Assembly (NCBI GenBank): GCA_902826775.1
Contig: CADEHE010000023.1
Coordinates: forward strand, 1 to 37,470
Source of the DNA: an uncultured Pseudomonadota bacterium
Lineage (GTDB): Bacteria; Pseudomonadota; Gammaproteobacteria; Burkholderiales; JALYOK01
Length of the DNA stretch: 37,470 nt
Reading direction: 5' to 3'
Made by a program: the position numbers and the translations under genes. Positions 16,578 through 23,546 of the stretch are shown here, one piece after another. The notes beneath the pieces are model-generated. The model was not told the origin of the DNA. It saw only the letters and a program-made list of their open reading frames with translations, and did not search any database. Numbering within the stretch: position 1 is the first letter of the stretch; the number at the start of each line of letters is the position of its first letter.

Positions 16578-17492
16578 TTAATCGTGGCACACGCCAGTGC
16601 CGCGATCGCTGAAACTCTGCCCAGCCACCGGGACGAACTGCCAATCGTAGCGGTCGGCATGGAGCGTTAGCTTGAGCACGCCATAGGTCTGATTGTCACG
16701 CACTTCGCTGTGCGCGCGAACCTGTTTGAACTCGCGCAGCTTCGCGCCACCGGTGCCGACCACGATCTGGCGCATGCCGCGCAGCGCGTCCGGCTGGCCA
16801 CGCTCATCCAGCGCGGCGAAACGTTCATAGTTGTGCTCGTGCGCGGCGATGACCAGATCTGCACCGGCGTCGTACAAGAGCTTCCAGAGCGCGGCCATGC
16901 GCGGATCGTCGCCATGCTCGCCGGAGCTGAACATCGGATGATGCCAAAATGCCAGTGTGCAGCGCGCGCGGTGCGCGGCCAGTTCCTGCCGTAGCCAACG
17001 CGCTTGCGCGGAATCGGGCCCGGCGTCGATATTGCTGTTCAGCGCGATCACGCGCCAATGACCGACTTGGGTCGCGTAATAGCCTGCCCCGCGCACGCCG
17101 GCCTGCTTGCCCCAGTAATCGTAGTAGGGCTGCGCCAGTGGCGTGAGATATTCGTGATTGCCCGGCGCTGGCAGCGTGCGTGACTTGAAGCGGCCCCAAC
17201 TCGGATGGTAACAGTCGCGAAACTCTTCCGCCGTGCCGCGCGTATAAGCGAGATCGCCCGCCGCAAAAATCGTTCCGGGGATCGCTTCCAGCAACGCCGC
17301 TGTCTGCCACGCGTGGCTTTGTGCCGCCGCCGCGGCGCCGCATTGCGCGATGTCGCCCGCGCCCACTAGCACCGCGGTTGCAGCGCCGCCATCGCCGATG
17401 TCGACAGGTTGGCGCGGTGCCGGTGCGCATGCCATGAGAACCAGCGGCAGCGCCCAGGCCAAGCGCCGGTACCCGTTGTGCAGGCGGAACAT
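16578..17492 (-). CDS. Lipoprotein metallophosphatase (purple acid phosphatase-like)
   Basis: The 304-residue product is an exported calcineurin-type phosphoesterase. The five metal-site blocks are visible: GAGDIAQC (Asp47), FAAGDLAYTRG, PAPGNHEY, FWHHPMFSSGEHG and IAAHEHNYERF. This order and the GDLAY/HNYER wording match purple-acid-phosphatase-like enzymes. The start at 17492 gives a lipoprotein signal peptide ending LMAC (Cys22) and has GAGGT at good spacing. An alternative ATG at 17546 overlaps the stop of the upstream amidohydrolase gene but would bury the signal peptide behind 18 polar residues. The substrate, perhaps an extracytoplasmic phosphate ester, is not evident. Confidence 0.88.
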   Translation of the reverse strand: MFRLHNGYRRLAWALPLVLMACAPAPRQPVDIGDGGAATAVLVGAGDIAQCGAAAAAQSHAWQTAALLEAIPGTIFAAGDLAYTRGTAEEFRDCYHPSWGRFKSRTLPAPGNHEYLTPLAQPYYDYWGKQAGVRGAGYYATQVGHWRVIALNSNIDAGPDSAQARWLRQELAAHRARCTLAFWHHPMFSSGEHGDDPRMAALWKLLYDAGADLVIAAHEHNYERFAALDERGQPDALRGMRQIVVGTGGAKLREFKQVRAHSEVRDNQTYGVLKLTLHADRYDWQFVPVAGQSFSDRGTGVCHD

Positions 17493-17542
17493 GAATGACC
17501 TCGCGTAAGAAATTCGATGATAGAGAAACCGCGCGGCCGCTT

Positions 17543-18787
17543 TCATTCACTCACTACTCCGGCGCGCGCCAGCATGACGTGCAGCAATACATTCGCGCCG
17601 GCCGCCAAGTCCTCCGCTTTGGCGTTCTCGATTTCGTTGTGGCTGATGCCGCCTTCGCACGGCACGAAAATCATGCTGGTGGGGGCCACGCGCGCAAGGT
17701 AGATCGCGTCGTGCCCGGCGCCGCTGACGATATCCATGTGGCTCAGATCGAGTTCACTCGCCGCGCGCCGCACCGCCGCGACGCAAGCGGCGTCGAAGCG
17801 GCACGCGGGATAGCTCGACACGCGCTCGATGGCAAGACTGAGCCCCGCCTCCTGCGCAATGCGCGCGAAGGCCGCGCGCATGTCCTGTTCCATCGCTTCG
17901 AGCTGTGTGTCATCCGCATGGCGTAGATCGACGCTGAATTTTGCCGTGCCGGGCACGACGTTGCGCGAATTCGGCGCGACCTGCATAAAGCCCACCGTGC
18001 CGCGCCCGTTCGGCTGGAAGCGCTGCGCGATCGCGTTGACTTCGATGTTCATTCTTGCCGCCGCCAGCAGCGCGTCTTTGCGCAAACGCATGGGTGTCGG
18101 GCCGGCGTGCGCATCCTGGCCGGTGACGATGACGTCGTACCAGCGCAGCCCAAGCGCGCCGGTCACCACGCCGATCACTTTCGCGCTGTCTTCCAGCACC
18201 GGGCCTTGTTCGATATGCGCCTCGAAGTACGCCGCGATTTTGCGCGCGCCAATCGGCGCCGGACCGGCAAAGCCAATCTGCGCGAGTGCCGCGCCAACGC
18301 TGATGCCATCGATGTCTTGGCGCTGCAGAACGTCTTGCAACGCAAACTCGCCGATGAACACGCCCGAGCCCATCATCACCGGCGCAAAGCGCGAGCCTTC
18401 CTCGTTGGTCCACACCGCAACTTCGAGCGGCGCGCGGGTTCGCACGCGGCGATCGTTGAGCGTGCGCAGCACTTCCAAGCCGGCTAGCACGCCGAAATTG
18501 CCGTCAAACTTGCCGCCGGAGGGTTGCGTGTCGATGTGACTCCCGGTAATTACTGGCGGCAGGGTATCGTCTTGACCAGCTCTGCGTGCGAATACGTTGC
18601 CAATACCGTCAATAGTAATACTGCAACCGGCTTGTCGGCACCACTCTATAAGCAACCGGCGCGCTTGTCCGTCAAGCTCGCTCAACGCCAAGCGGCGCAC
18701 TCCGCCCTTGGGCGTGGCGCCGATTTTGGCGAGCTCCATGAGCGAGCTCCACAGGCGCGGGGAATTTACGGCGAGGGTGGCGGGCAT
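17543..18787 (-). CDS. M20-family amidohydrolase (N-carbamoyl-L-amino acid hydrolase/allantoate amidohydrolase type)
   Basis: The 414-residue cytosolic enzyme belongs to the zinc-dependent hydantoinase/carbamoylase subfamily of M20. The metal ligands are visible: His84 (TGSHIDTQPSGG), Asp95 (KFDGNFG) and the WTNEEGSRFAP block with Glu129-Glu130. The C-terminal SGAGHDAIYLAR and FVPCEGGISHNE segments carry the remaining ligand and substrate residues. The N-terminus SLMELAKIGATPKGGVRRLAL is typical, which supports the start at 18787 although no strong ribosome binding site is seen. Such enzymes hydrolyse N-carbamoyl amino acids, ureidoglycolate precursors or beta-ureidopropionate. No hydantoinase or allantoinase gene is adjacent, so the substrate stays open. 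Confidence 0.9.
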   Translation of the reverse strand: MPATLAVNSPRLWSSLMELAKIGATPKGGVRRLALSELDGQARRLLIEWCRQAGCSITIDGIGNVFARRAGQDDTLPPVITGSHIDTQPSGGKFDGNFGVLAGLEVLRTLNDRRVRTRAPLEVAVWTNEEGSRFAPVMMGSGVFIGEFALQDVLQRQDIDGISVGAALAQIGFAGPAPIGARKIAAYFEAHIEQGPVLEDSAKVIGVVTGALGLRWYDVIVTGQDAHAGPTPMRLRKDALLAAARMNIEVNAIAQRFQPNGRGTVGFMQVAPNSRNVVPGTAKFSVDLRHADDTQLEAMEQDMRAAFARIAQEAGLSLAIERVSSYPACRFDAACVAAVRRAASELDLSHMDIVSGAGHDAIYLARVAPTSMIFVPCEGGISHNEIENAKAEDLAAGANVLLHVMLARAGVVSE

Positions 18788-18878
18788 GGCACTGCGCGCA
18801 AGCGCTCACAATGAAGATCCGCAAGATACGCCGCCCTGGGGAAAAAGCCAAGGCGAAGCCGCGGCGCAGCAGACGTTA

Positions 18879-18920
18879 TTGACGTAAGTCAAACTCCAGC
18901 TCGCCCGGTACCGGTAGATT
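18879..18920 (+). promoter_or_regulatory. FNR box and -10 element before the CBS gene
   Basis: TTGACGTAAGTCAA (18879-18892) is a perfect palindrome close to the FNR consensus TTGAT-N4-ATCAA. TAGATT (18915-18920) lies 30-35 bases after the box centre, the spacing of class II FNR-activated promoters, and predicts a start of transcription near 18927. This rules out the frame's upstream ATG at 18921 and supports the start at 18954. The symmetric box could also affect the divergent amidohydrolase. Confidence 0.75.
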
Positions 18921-18953
18921 GTGCTCATGAACGCCACACCGGGAAGAAACTCT

Positions 18954-19403
18954 ATGAAAGTGCATGAAGCTTGCTCTTCGCCGCCGGTTTGCTGCAGCGC
19001 CGACGCTACCGTCGCGGAGGTGGCGCACCTGATGCGCGAGAAGCATGTCGGCGCCATCATCGTCACCAAAGGCACGAAGCAAGACGACAAACCTATCGGC
19101 ATACTCACGGATCGCGATATCGCGGTGTCCGTCGTCGCTCCACAGCTTGATCCGTCCGCCATCACGGCCGGCGACATTGCACAGCGGCAGCTGGTCAGCG
19201 CCGCTGAGGACGACGATCTATTCGCCGCGCTCAAGCGCATGCGCACCAAGGGCGTGCGCCGGCTGCCGGTGCTCAACGCCAAGGGCAAGGTGTCGGGCTT
19301 GCTGGCGATGGATGACATCATTGAAGTCTTGGTCGAGGAAATGAACCAAATCGTCAAGCTCGTCGCCCGCGAGCAGAGCAAAGAAGTCGTCACGCGCAAG
19401 TAA
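18954..19403 (+). CDS. Tandem CBS-domain protein
   Basis: The 149-residue soluble protein consists of two CBS domains and little else. The first is at about 5-70 (VCCSADATVAEVAHLMREK, GILTDRDIAVSVV) and the second at about 75-140 (QLVSAAEDDDLFAALKRMR, GVRRLPVLNAKGKVSGLLA). CBS pairs bind adenine nucleotides and act as energy or ligand sensors. The start is set by GGAAG upstream and by the predicted transcription start. N-terminal Cys residues (CSS, VCC) are notable. It heads a plus-strand operon with a DksA-type protein and two cytochromes c behind a putative FNR box. Similar stand-alone CBS proteins occur in low-oxygen regulons of other proteobacteria. Confidence 0.9.
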   Translation: MKVHEACSSPPVCCSADATVAEVAHLMREKHVGAIIVTKGTKQDDKPIGILTDRDIAVSVVAPQLDPSAITAGDIAQRQLVSAAEDDDLFAALKRMRTKGVRRLPVLNAKGKVSGLLAMDDIIEVLVEEMNQIVKLVAREQSKEVVTRK

Positions 19404-19424
19404 GCCACTCGCCAAGGATCAGCC

Positions 19425-19811
19425 ATGATGCTCAGCCCGATGCAAACTCAACAACTGCGCGACCTCTTGCATAAGCGCTACCGAGCAACGCTGCAGGACA
19501 TCGAGTTGCGCGTGCAGCAAGACGGCAGCAAAGTCGGCGCGCTGCGTGATCTCAGCCTGGATGAAGGCGATCGCGCGGTCAGCGATCTGATCGCGGAGAC
19601 CGGCCACGCTCTAATGGAGCGCGAGCTGGAAGAACTGCGCGATCTCGACGACGCGATGAAACGCCTGCGCGAGGAAACCATCGCGCACTGCAGCGACTGC
19701 GGCAAGAGCATCGAGTTCGCGCGCTTGTGCGCTTATCCGACCGCCAAGCGTTGCATTGATTGTCAGCGTCAGCACGAGCGCAACAGCGCGTCGCGCACAT
19801 CGTCCCTTTAG
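19425..19811 (+). CDS. DksA/TraR-family zinc-finger transcription factor
   Basis: The 128-residue protein resembles DksA/TraR regulators, which enter the secondary channel of RNA polymerase. The coiled-coil region (about 10-85) carries the tip motif DEGDRA, matching the DxxDxA acidic tip of DksA (Asp46, Asp49, Ala51). The zinc finger is Cys89-x2-Cys92 and Cys110-x2-Cys113, with an extra Cys102. It is shorter at the N-terminus than E. coli DksA (151 residues), so it is more likely a paralogue than the housekeeping protein. AAGGA precedes the start by six bases; ATG at 19428 is also possible. It lies 21 bases after the CBS gene. Confidence 0.88.
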   Translation: MMLSPMQTQQLRDLLHKRYRATLQDIELRVQQDGSKVGALRDLSLDEGDRAVSDLIAETGHALMERELEELRDLDDAMKRLREETIAHCSDCGKSIEFARLCAYPTAKRCIDCQRQHERNSASRTSSL

Positions 19812-19841
19812 ACTTCCCGACCATTTTCGAAAGGCACAGGC

Positions 19842-20144
19842 ATGAAGACAGTTACCCTCTTGGCGGCAAGCATACTCGTTGCAATCGGTACTGCGACACG
19901 CGCGGAAGAGGCTGGCGGCGGCGCACAGGCGCTACTGCAGAAGTCATGCGATACCTGCCACGCGCAACTATTCGGCGGCAAGAGCGACGGCGCCTATACG
20001 CGCTCCAACCGGCGCGTGACCTCGAAGCAAGTGCTGATGGACCAAATTAAGCTGTGGAACAGTTCCGCCAACGCGAAGTGGGGCGACGCCGAGATGGAAA
20101 CGGTGGCGCACTACCTGAATGAGCAGTACTACAAATTGCCCTAG
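19842..20144 (+). CDS. Small monohaem cytochrome c
   Basis: The 100-residue product has a signal peptide (MKTVTLLAASILVAIGTATRA) and one haem c site, Cys36-x2-Cys39-His40 (CDTCH). After the haem come YTRSNRRVTSKQ and a C-terminal helix VAHYLNEQYYKLP, a layout seen in a family of small betaproteobacterial cytochromes c. No canonical Met ligand motif is visible; Met residues occur only in helix-like segments (VLMDQ, AEMETV), so the sixth ligand is uncertain. It is the third gene of the FNR-box operon and is followed after 28 bases by a paralogue. A periplasmic electron-carrier or gas-binding role is possible. Confidence 0.87.
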   Translation: MKTVTLLAASILVAIGTATRAEEAGGGAQALLQKSCDTCHAQLFGGKSDGAYTRSNRRVTSKQVLMDQIKLWNSSANAKWGDAEMETVAHYLNEQYYKLP

Positions 20145-20172
20145 TCTTACAGCAAGCCGATAGAGGACCTCT

Positions 20173-20523
20173 ATGCACACCCGCATCTCAATGCTATGGC
20201 TCAAGACTTTGCCCGCCGTGATTACCGCATTCGGGCTGGCGAGCACCCCTATGCTATGGGCGGCAGGTGATGCCGAGCGCGGCAAGCAACTGCATGATGA
20301 ACGCTGCCTACTCTGCCATGGACTGGAAAACTATCAAGCGGCAGCCAGCAAGATCAAGTCGCTGGACGGCTTGCGCGAGATGGTGCGCCGCTGGGAAGAC
20401 AAGCTCAAAGACCCATTCACCGATTTGGAGCGCGAAGACGTGGTGACATACCTAAACGCCACGTTCTACAAGTTTCCCGTGCAGCGCAAAGTCAGCTTCA
20501 AGCTGGCGCCGCACGCGGATTGA
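20173..20523 (+). CDS. Small monohaem cytochrome c, paralogue of its neighbour
   Basis: The 116-residue product has a signal peptide ending near LWAAGD and one haem site, Cys45-x2-Cys48-His49 (CLLCH). Its C-terminal half aligns with the preceding cytochrome: a SLDGLREMVRRWEDKL helix, an acidic D-E-D segment, then VVTYLNATFYKFP. It carries about 10 extra residues at the end (KVSFKLAPHAD). GAGGACC precedes the ATG. The pair probably arose by tandem duplication. As in the first copy, no clear Met sixth ligand is seen. It ends the operon; a convergent response regulator gene lies 63 bases on. Confidence 0.87.
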   Translation: MHTRISMLWLKTLPAVITAFGLASTPMLWAAGDAERGKQLHDERCLLCHGLENYQAAASKIKSLDGLREMVRRWEDKLKDPFTDLEREDVVTYLNATFYKFPVQRKVSFKLAPHAD

Positions 20524-20586
20524 ATCTGCTCAGGATCGCTACTGCATCGGCGTAGCAGCAAGCGTTAGCGCGGCGATCGGCCGGCG

Positions 20587-20955
20587 CTACAACAGCGCGG
20601 CGATTTCTCTGAGCATCGCCGGCACGCGCGCGAACTCGTTCGACTTATCCAGCACTTCGAGCGCGCCGGCAGCAAGAAAGCGCACGCGGTACTGCGGCTC
20701 GGCGTAGTTGGTTAGCACAATCACTTTTACGTCAGGCAGTTCTTCGGCGACGAACTTCATCACCTGCATGCCGTTGCTGCCGCTCAATTTGATGTCAAGC
20801 AATACCACGTGCGGACGGCCCACGCGAATGCCGTCGATTGCACTCTCAGCGTCTTCGTACTGGCCTATGACTTGCACGTCGGGCTCGCCGTCGAGCATCT
20901 CCGCCAGGCGCTCGCGCACCACCGGCGAATCCTCCACGAGCACGACGCTGAGCAT
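20587..20955 (-). CDS. Receiver-only response regulator (CheY-like)
   Basis: The 122-residue protein is a single receiver domain without an output domain. Acidic pocket residues Glu8-Asp9 and the phosphoacceptor Asp54 (VVLLDIKLSGSNG) are present, as are the Thr of VIVLTN and the Lys of VLDKSNEF. It could be a phosphorelay intermediate or act by protein binding. The start at 20955 has GGGAGAG upstream. An in-frame extension to 21045 would cross the FNR box and is rejected. No histidine kinase gene is seen in the window. It sits downstream of a NarL-type regulator gene on the same strand but appears to have its own promoter. Confidence 0.9.
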   Translation of the reverse strand: MLSVVLVEDSPVVRERLAEMLDGEPDVQVIGQYEDAESAIDGIRVGRPHVVLLDIKLSGSNGMQVMKFVAEELPDVKVIVLTNYAEPQYRVRFLAAGALEVLDKSNEFARVPAMLREIAALL

Positions 20956-21000
20956 GGTCTTCTCTCCCCTTCCGAACACGCGGCGCGTGCCCGATGGTGA

Positions 21001-21041
21001 ATTTTCTGACGTGCTCGCGCCGTGGGTTTGATCCAAATCAA
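21001..21041 (-). promoter_or_regulatory. FNR box before the receiver-only regulator
   Basis: TTGATCCAAATCAA (21028-21041) fits the FNR consensus TTGAT-N4-ATCAA exactly. Read on the minus strand, GAAAAT (21006-21001) lies 29-34 bases after the box centre and could be a -10 element, though it is a weak match. The box is 73 bases upstream of the gene start at 20955 and just beyond the stop codon of the preceding regulator gene. Confidence 0.75.
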
Positions 21042-21050
21042 ACATCTTGA

Positions 21051-21689
21051 TTACGCCAGCAAACCGCGCTCGAGAGCATAGCGCGTGATATCGGCGTTTG
21101 ATCTAAAGCCGGTTTTTTCAAGAATGCGCGTGCGATGCGTGCTCACGGTCTTGATGCTCACGTGCATGCCGTCGGCGATGTCCGTCAGGCTCTTGCCGCC
21201 GGCAATGAGCTTGAACACCTCGAACTCACGGTCGGAAAGGCGTGCGTGCGGCGCCTTGTCGGAATCGGTACCAATCTCGTTGAGCAATCGCTCCGCCGTG
21301 GCCGCGCTGACATACTTGCCGCCCGCCGCAACTTTGCGCACAGCGCTGGTGAGCAATTCGGGGGCGCTTTCCTTCGTCAGGTAACCGGCGGCGCCTTGCT
21401 TGAGCACGCGCAGGGCGTACTGATCTTCCGGATAGGTGCTCAGCACTAGCACCGGCAGTTTCGGCCATTCCAGCTTGATCGTCTTGAGCAAATCCACCCC
21501 GGTCTTGCCCGGCAGCCCGATGTCGAGCAACACCATATCGACCGGAACGTTGCGCAACACCCCCATCGCGTCGGGCGCGTTAGCCGCCTCGCCGGCGACC
21601 GCGAAATCGTTGCTCTTGGCGAGAATAGTCTTCAAGCCCTCGCGCACGATGGCATGATCATCGACGATCAAAATTCTTATGGCTGGCAT
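21051..21689 (-). CDS. NarL/FixJ-family response regulator
   Basis: The 212-residue protein has a receiver domain (about 1-120) with Asp10-Asp11 and phosphoacceptor Asp56 (VLLDIGLPGKTG). A LuxR-type helix-turn-helix follows at about 146-208 (LSDREFEVFKLIAGGKSLTDI, then VSIKTVSTHRTRILEKTGF). It should bind DNA as a phosphorylated dimer. The start at 21689 begins MPAIRILIVDDHAIVREG, the family's normal opening; the 39-codon upstream extension is Arg-rich and AT-rich promoter DNA. No partner kinase is adjacent. The upstream region holds two palindromes that could be operators. Confidence 0.92.
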   Translation of the reverse strand: MPAIRILIVDDHAIVREGLKTILAKSNDFAVAGEAANAPDAMGVLRNVPVDMVLLDIGLPGKTGVDLLKTIKLEWPKLPVLVLSTYPEDQYALRVLKQGAAGYLTKESAPELLTSAVRKVAAGGKYVSAATAERLLNEIGTDSDKAPHARLSDREFEVFKLIAGGKSLTDIADGMHVSIKTVSTHRTRILEKTGFRSNADITRYALERGLLA

Positions 21690-21787
21690 ATCAAGTGCGG
21701 CACTCCCGGTACTGCATATGTTACGCCTGCGCCTTAGCAGGCCGGCCGGAATTCGGCGCACGAAGCTAGATGGTGCCTGTGCCAGAA

Positions 21788-21849
21788 AGTACAATAGGTA
21801 GTACATTTTAAATGTTAAATATTAGAGCCAATTAGCAGGATATCCTGCT
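21788..21849. promoter_or_regulatory. AT-rich regulatory region with two palindromes
   Basis: This AT-rich block lies between the NarL-type gene and fnr-like gene in otherwise GC-rich DNA. It holds GTAC-N8-GTAC, ACATTT-T-AAATGT (21803-21815) and a perfect 16-base palindrome AGCAGGATATCCTGCT (21834-21849). It is probably the promoter and operator region of the NarL-type regulator gene. The binding proteins are unknown. Confidence 0.5.
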
Positions 21850-21858
21850 TGCTGTATA

Positions 21859-21885
21859 AGGAAAAGGCCCGTCGCTACGACGGGC
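21859..21885 (-). terminator. Rho-independent terminator of the FNR-type gene
   Basis: On the minus strand GCCCGTCG-TAG-CGACGGGC (21885-21867) forms a perfect 8-base stem with a 3-base loop, followed by CTTTTCCTT. It lies about 30 bases after the stop codon at 21915. Confidence 0.8.
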
Positions 21886-21914
21886 AAAGAGGTACAGCTG
21901 CGGTTTCGGCACTG

Positions 21915-22739
21915 CTATGCCGCAGCTATTGCGGGGATCGCTGCATGCTGCGCACGCGCGGTGCGCGCGATTCTCGACTCCACACCCACGGCCGTGCTGA
22001 TGCGCGCGCGCAACTTCGGCGCATCGAGTAAGCGCACCGTGCGGTTGTGTTCCAGTTCAATCAAGGCCAGGGCCTGCAAGCGGCTGAACACGCGGCTGAC
22101 CGTTTCCAACTTGAGCCCGAGGTAACTGCCGATCTCTTCACGCGTCATGCGCAGCATGAACTCGTTTGGCGCGTAGCCGCGCGCCTCGTAGCGCTGCGCG
22201 AGGTTCAGCAAGAATACGACGACGCGCTCTTCGGCCTGCATCGTTCCGAGCAAGGCCATCACGCTTTGATCGTGAGCAATCTCGCGGCTCAGCATGCGAT
22301 TTATCTCGCTCGCCAGCGCGGGCGCGTCGTGCGATAAGGCGACGATGCGGGCATACGGAATCACGCACACTTCAGCGTCTTCCAATGCCACGGCGTCGCT
22401 CATGTATTCGTCGGTGCCGATGCCGTCGAGGCCGAGCAACTCACCGACCATTTTGAAGCTAGTGACTTGCTCGCGGCCATCTTCCAGCAACACGCTCGAC
22501 TTAAACGCCCCCGAACGGATGGCATAGAGATTGTCGAACGCGTCGCCCATGCGAAACAAAGAGGAGCCGCGCTTAATCTTGCGCTTGCCGAACTCGAGCT
22601 GCGCGTGCCAGCTGTCATCGGCTCCCACGTCGCTCGACCAGCACAAACGGCGCGAAGCGCATAAGGCGCAACTGCTGGAGGGGGCGGCGTGAATCGCGGC
22701 TTTGCGGGCGGCAACCGAGGCGACGATGCTGAGCGACAT
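21915..22739 (-). CDS. fnr: FNR-type oxygen-sensing transcription regulator
   Basis: The 274-residue protein is a CRP/FNR regulator with every feature of an oxygen-labile [4Fe-4S] sensor. N-terminal Cys24-x2-Cys27-x5-Cys33 (CALCASRRLC) and central Cys125 (AEVCVIPY) match the four ligands of E. coli FNR in order and spacing. The cyclic-nucleotide-like fold contains NLYAIRSGAFKS. The helix-turn-helix (about 199-220) carries Glu212, Ser215 and Arg216 (LETVSRVFSR), the residues that read TTGAT half-sites. The start has GGAGGAG upstream. The C-terminal tail of about 35 residues is longer than in E. coli. It is flanked by four FNR boxes, so it is the likely local regulator. Names such as anr/btr/fixK are used for relatives. 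Confidence 0.93.
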   Translation of the reverse strand: MSLSIVASVAARKAAIHAAPSSSCALCASRRLCWSSDVGADDSWHAQLEFGKRKIKRGSSLFRMGDAFDNLYAIRSGAFKSSVLLEDGREQVTSFKMVGELLGLDGIGTDEYMSDAVALEDAEVCVIPYARIVALSHDAPALASEINRMLSREIAHDQSVMALLGTMQAEERVVVFLLNLAQRYEARGYAPNEFMLRMTREEIGSYLGLKLETVSRVFSRLQALALIELEHNRTVRLLDAPKLRARISTAVGVESRIARTARAQHAAIPAIAAA

Positions 22740-22843
22740 GATTTGACTCCTCCGAATATTTCGAATCGGGCAGCTCTTGCTGCGTGCTGCGCATGTTGCG
22801 CCTGTGCATTGGAGCAACCTATCGGAACAACGTCAGACGTATC

Positions 22844-22879
22844 GTAGGACTTATCCGAGGCTTTGTAGGAATTATCCGA
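22844..22879. repeat. Pair of 15-bp direct repeats upstream of the FNR-type gene
   Basis: GTAGGACTTATCCGA (22844-22858) and GTAGGAATTATCCGA (22865-22879) differ at one position and start 21 bases apart, two helical turns. They lie between the FNR-type gene and the cytochrome promoter, on the same face of the DNA, and look like paired operator sites. Confidence 0.6.
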
Positions 22880-22900
22880 TACCCGGCCGCGCACCGGCTC

Positions 22901-22942
22901 TTGACGCAGATCAACAGCACCGGAGCACACGCAGGTTATGCT
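22901..22942 (+). promoter_or_regulatory. FNR box and -10 element before the cytochrome c gene
   Basis: TTGACGCAGATCAA (22901-22914) matches the FNR consensus except one base. TATGCT (22937-22942) lies 30-35 bases after the box centre and predicts a transcription start near 22949. The frame's upstream ATG at 22938 lies inside the -10 element, so translation should begin at 22971. Confidence 0.72.
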
Positions 22943-22970
22943 TATCCCAATTTCGTTCTCAGACGCTGCC

Positions 22971-23483
22971 ATGCACCCACGCCGCAACCGATTGACCGCG
23001 ACCCTGGCCGCAATGCTAGCCATAGCGCTGAGCACCAGCGCCGCTGCCGTGGAACCGTTGCCGCCACCAGGCAGCTACGACATCAAGGACGGCCGCGTGG
23101 ATATCGGCACATTCTTAGGTTGGCGCGTATTCCACAGCACCTGCTTCAGTTGCCACGGCATCGATGCCGAAGGCACCAGCATCGCACCCAACCTGGTGCA
23201 GAGCGTGCGCGGCATGACGCCGCGCGCCTTTGCCACCAAAGTGCTGACACGCTACCACTTGGTGGTGCCGGCGAGCGAGGGCGAAAGCCCGGAAGCGTAT
23301 CGCGAGGCCATCATTGAGGAAGTCCAGCGGCAAGAGCGAGGCACGCGCGGCGAAATCATGATGCCGGCTTGGGAGGCCGATATGCGCGTGAAACCCCATA
23401 TGCTCGACTTGTACGCCTACCTATCCGCGCGCGCCAGCGGCGTGTTGCCGCCGGGCCGGCCGAAGTTGCAAGCAGAGAAGTAA
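22971..23483 (+). CDS. Periplasmic cytochrome c, cL/XoxG-like
   Basis: The 170-residue product has a signal peptide (cleavage near SAAAVEP) and one haem c site, Cys58-x2-Cys61-His62 (CFSCH). The sixth ligand is probably Met130 or Met131 in GEIMMPAWEAD. The C-terminal pattern MMPAWEAD..VKPHMLDLYAYLSAR resembles cytochromes of the methanol-dehydrogenase-partner type, but no dehydrogenase gene is nearby. It is the first gene behind an FNR box and may be co-transcribed with the acyl-CoA synthetase/acetyltransferase gene 63 bases on. Confidence 0.87.
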   Translation: MHPRRNRLTATLAAMLAIALSTSAAAVEPLPPPGSYDIKDGRVDIGTFLGWRVFHSTCFSCHGIDAEGTSIAPNLVQSVRGMTPRAFATKVLTRYHLVVPASEGESPEAYREAIIEEVQRQERGTRGEIMMPAWEADMRVKPHMLDLYAYLSARASGVLPPGRPKLQAEK

Positions 23484-23506
23484 GCGGCGTGTTCGCCGCG
23501 CCGGAG

Positions 23507-23537
23507 GTTAACACTACAGTCAGGCAGAAGTGTTAAC
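23507..23537. promoter_or_regulatory. Perfect inverted repeat before the acyl-CoA synthetase/GNAT gene
   Basis: GTTAACACT (23507-23515) and AGTGTTAAC (23529-23537) are perfect 9-base inverted arms separated by 13 bases, with centres 22 bases apart. The second arm ends nine bases before the ATG at 23547. It could be an operator for a dimeric regulator or an mRNA hairpin close to the start codon. Confidence 0.6.
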
Positions 23538-23546
23538 GTCGCGGCC

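Noticed and set aside
20956..21045. Longer N-terminus for the receiver-only regulator
   Set aside because: The extension would include the FNR box, and its predicted promoter lies downstream of that ATG. The receiver domain begins at 20955 with a good ribosome binding site.
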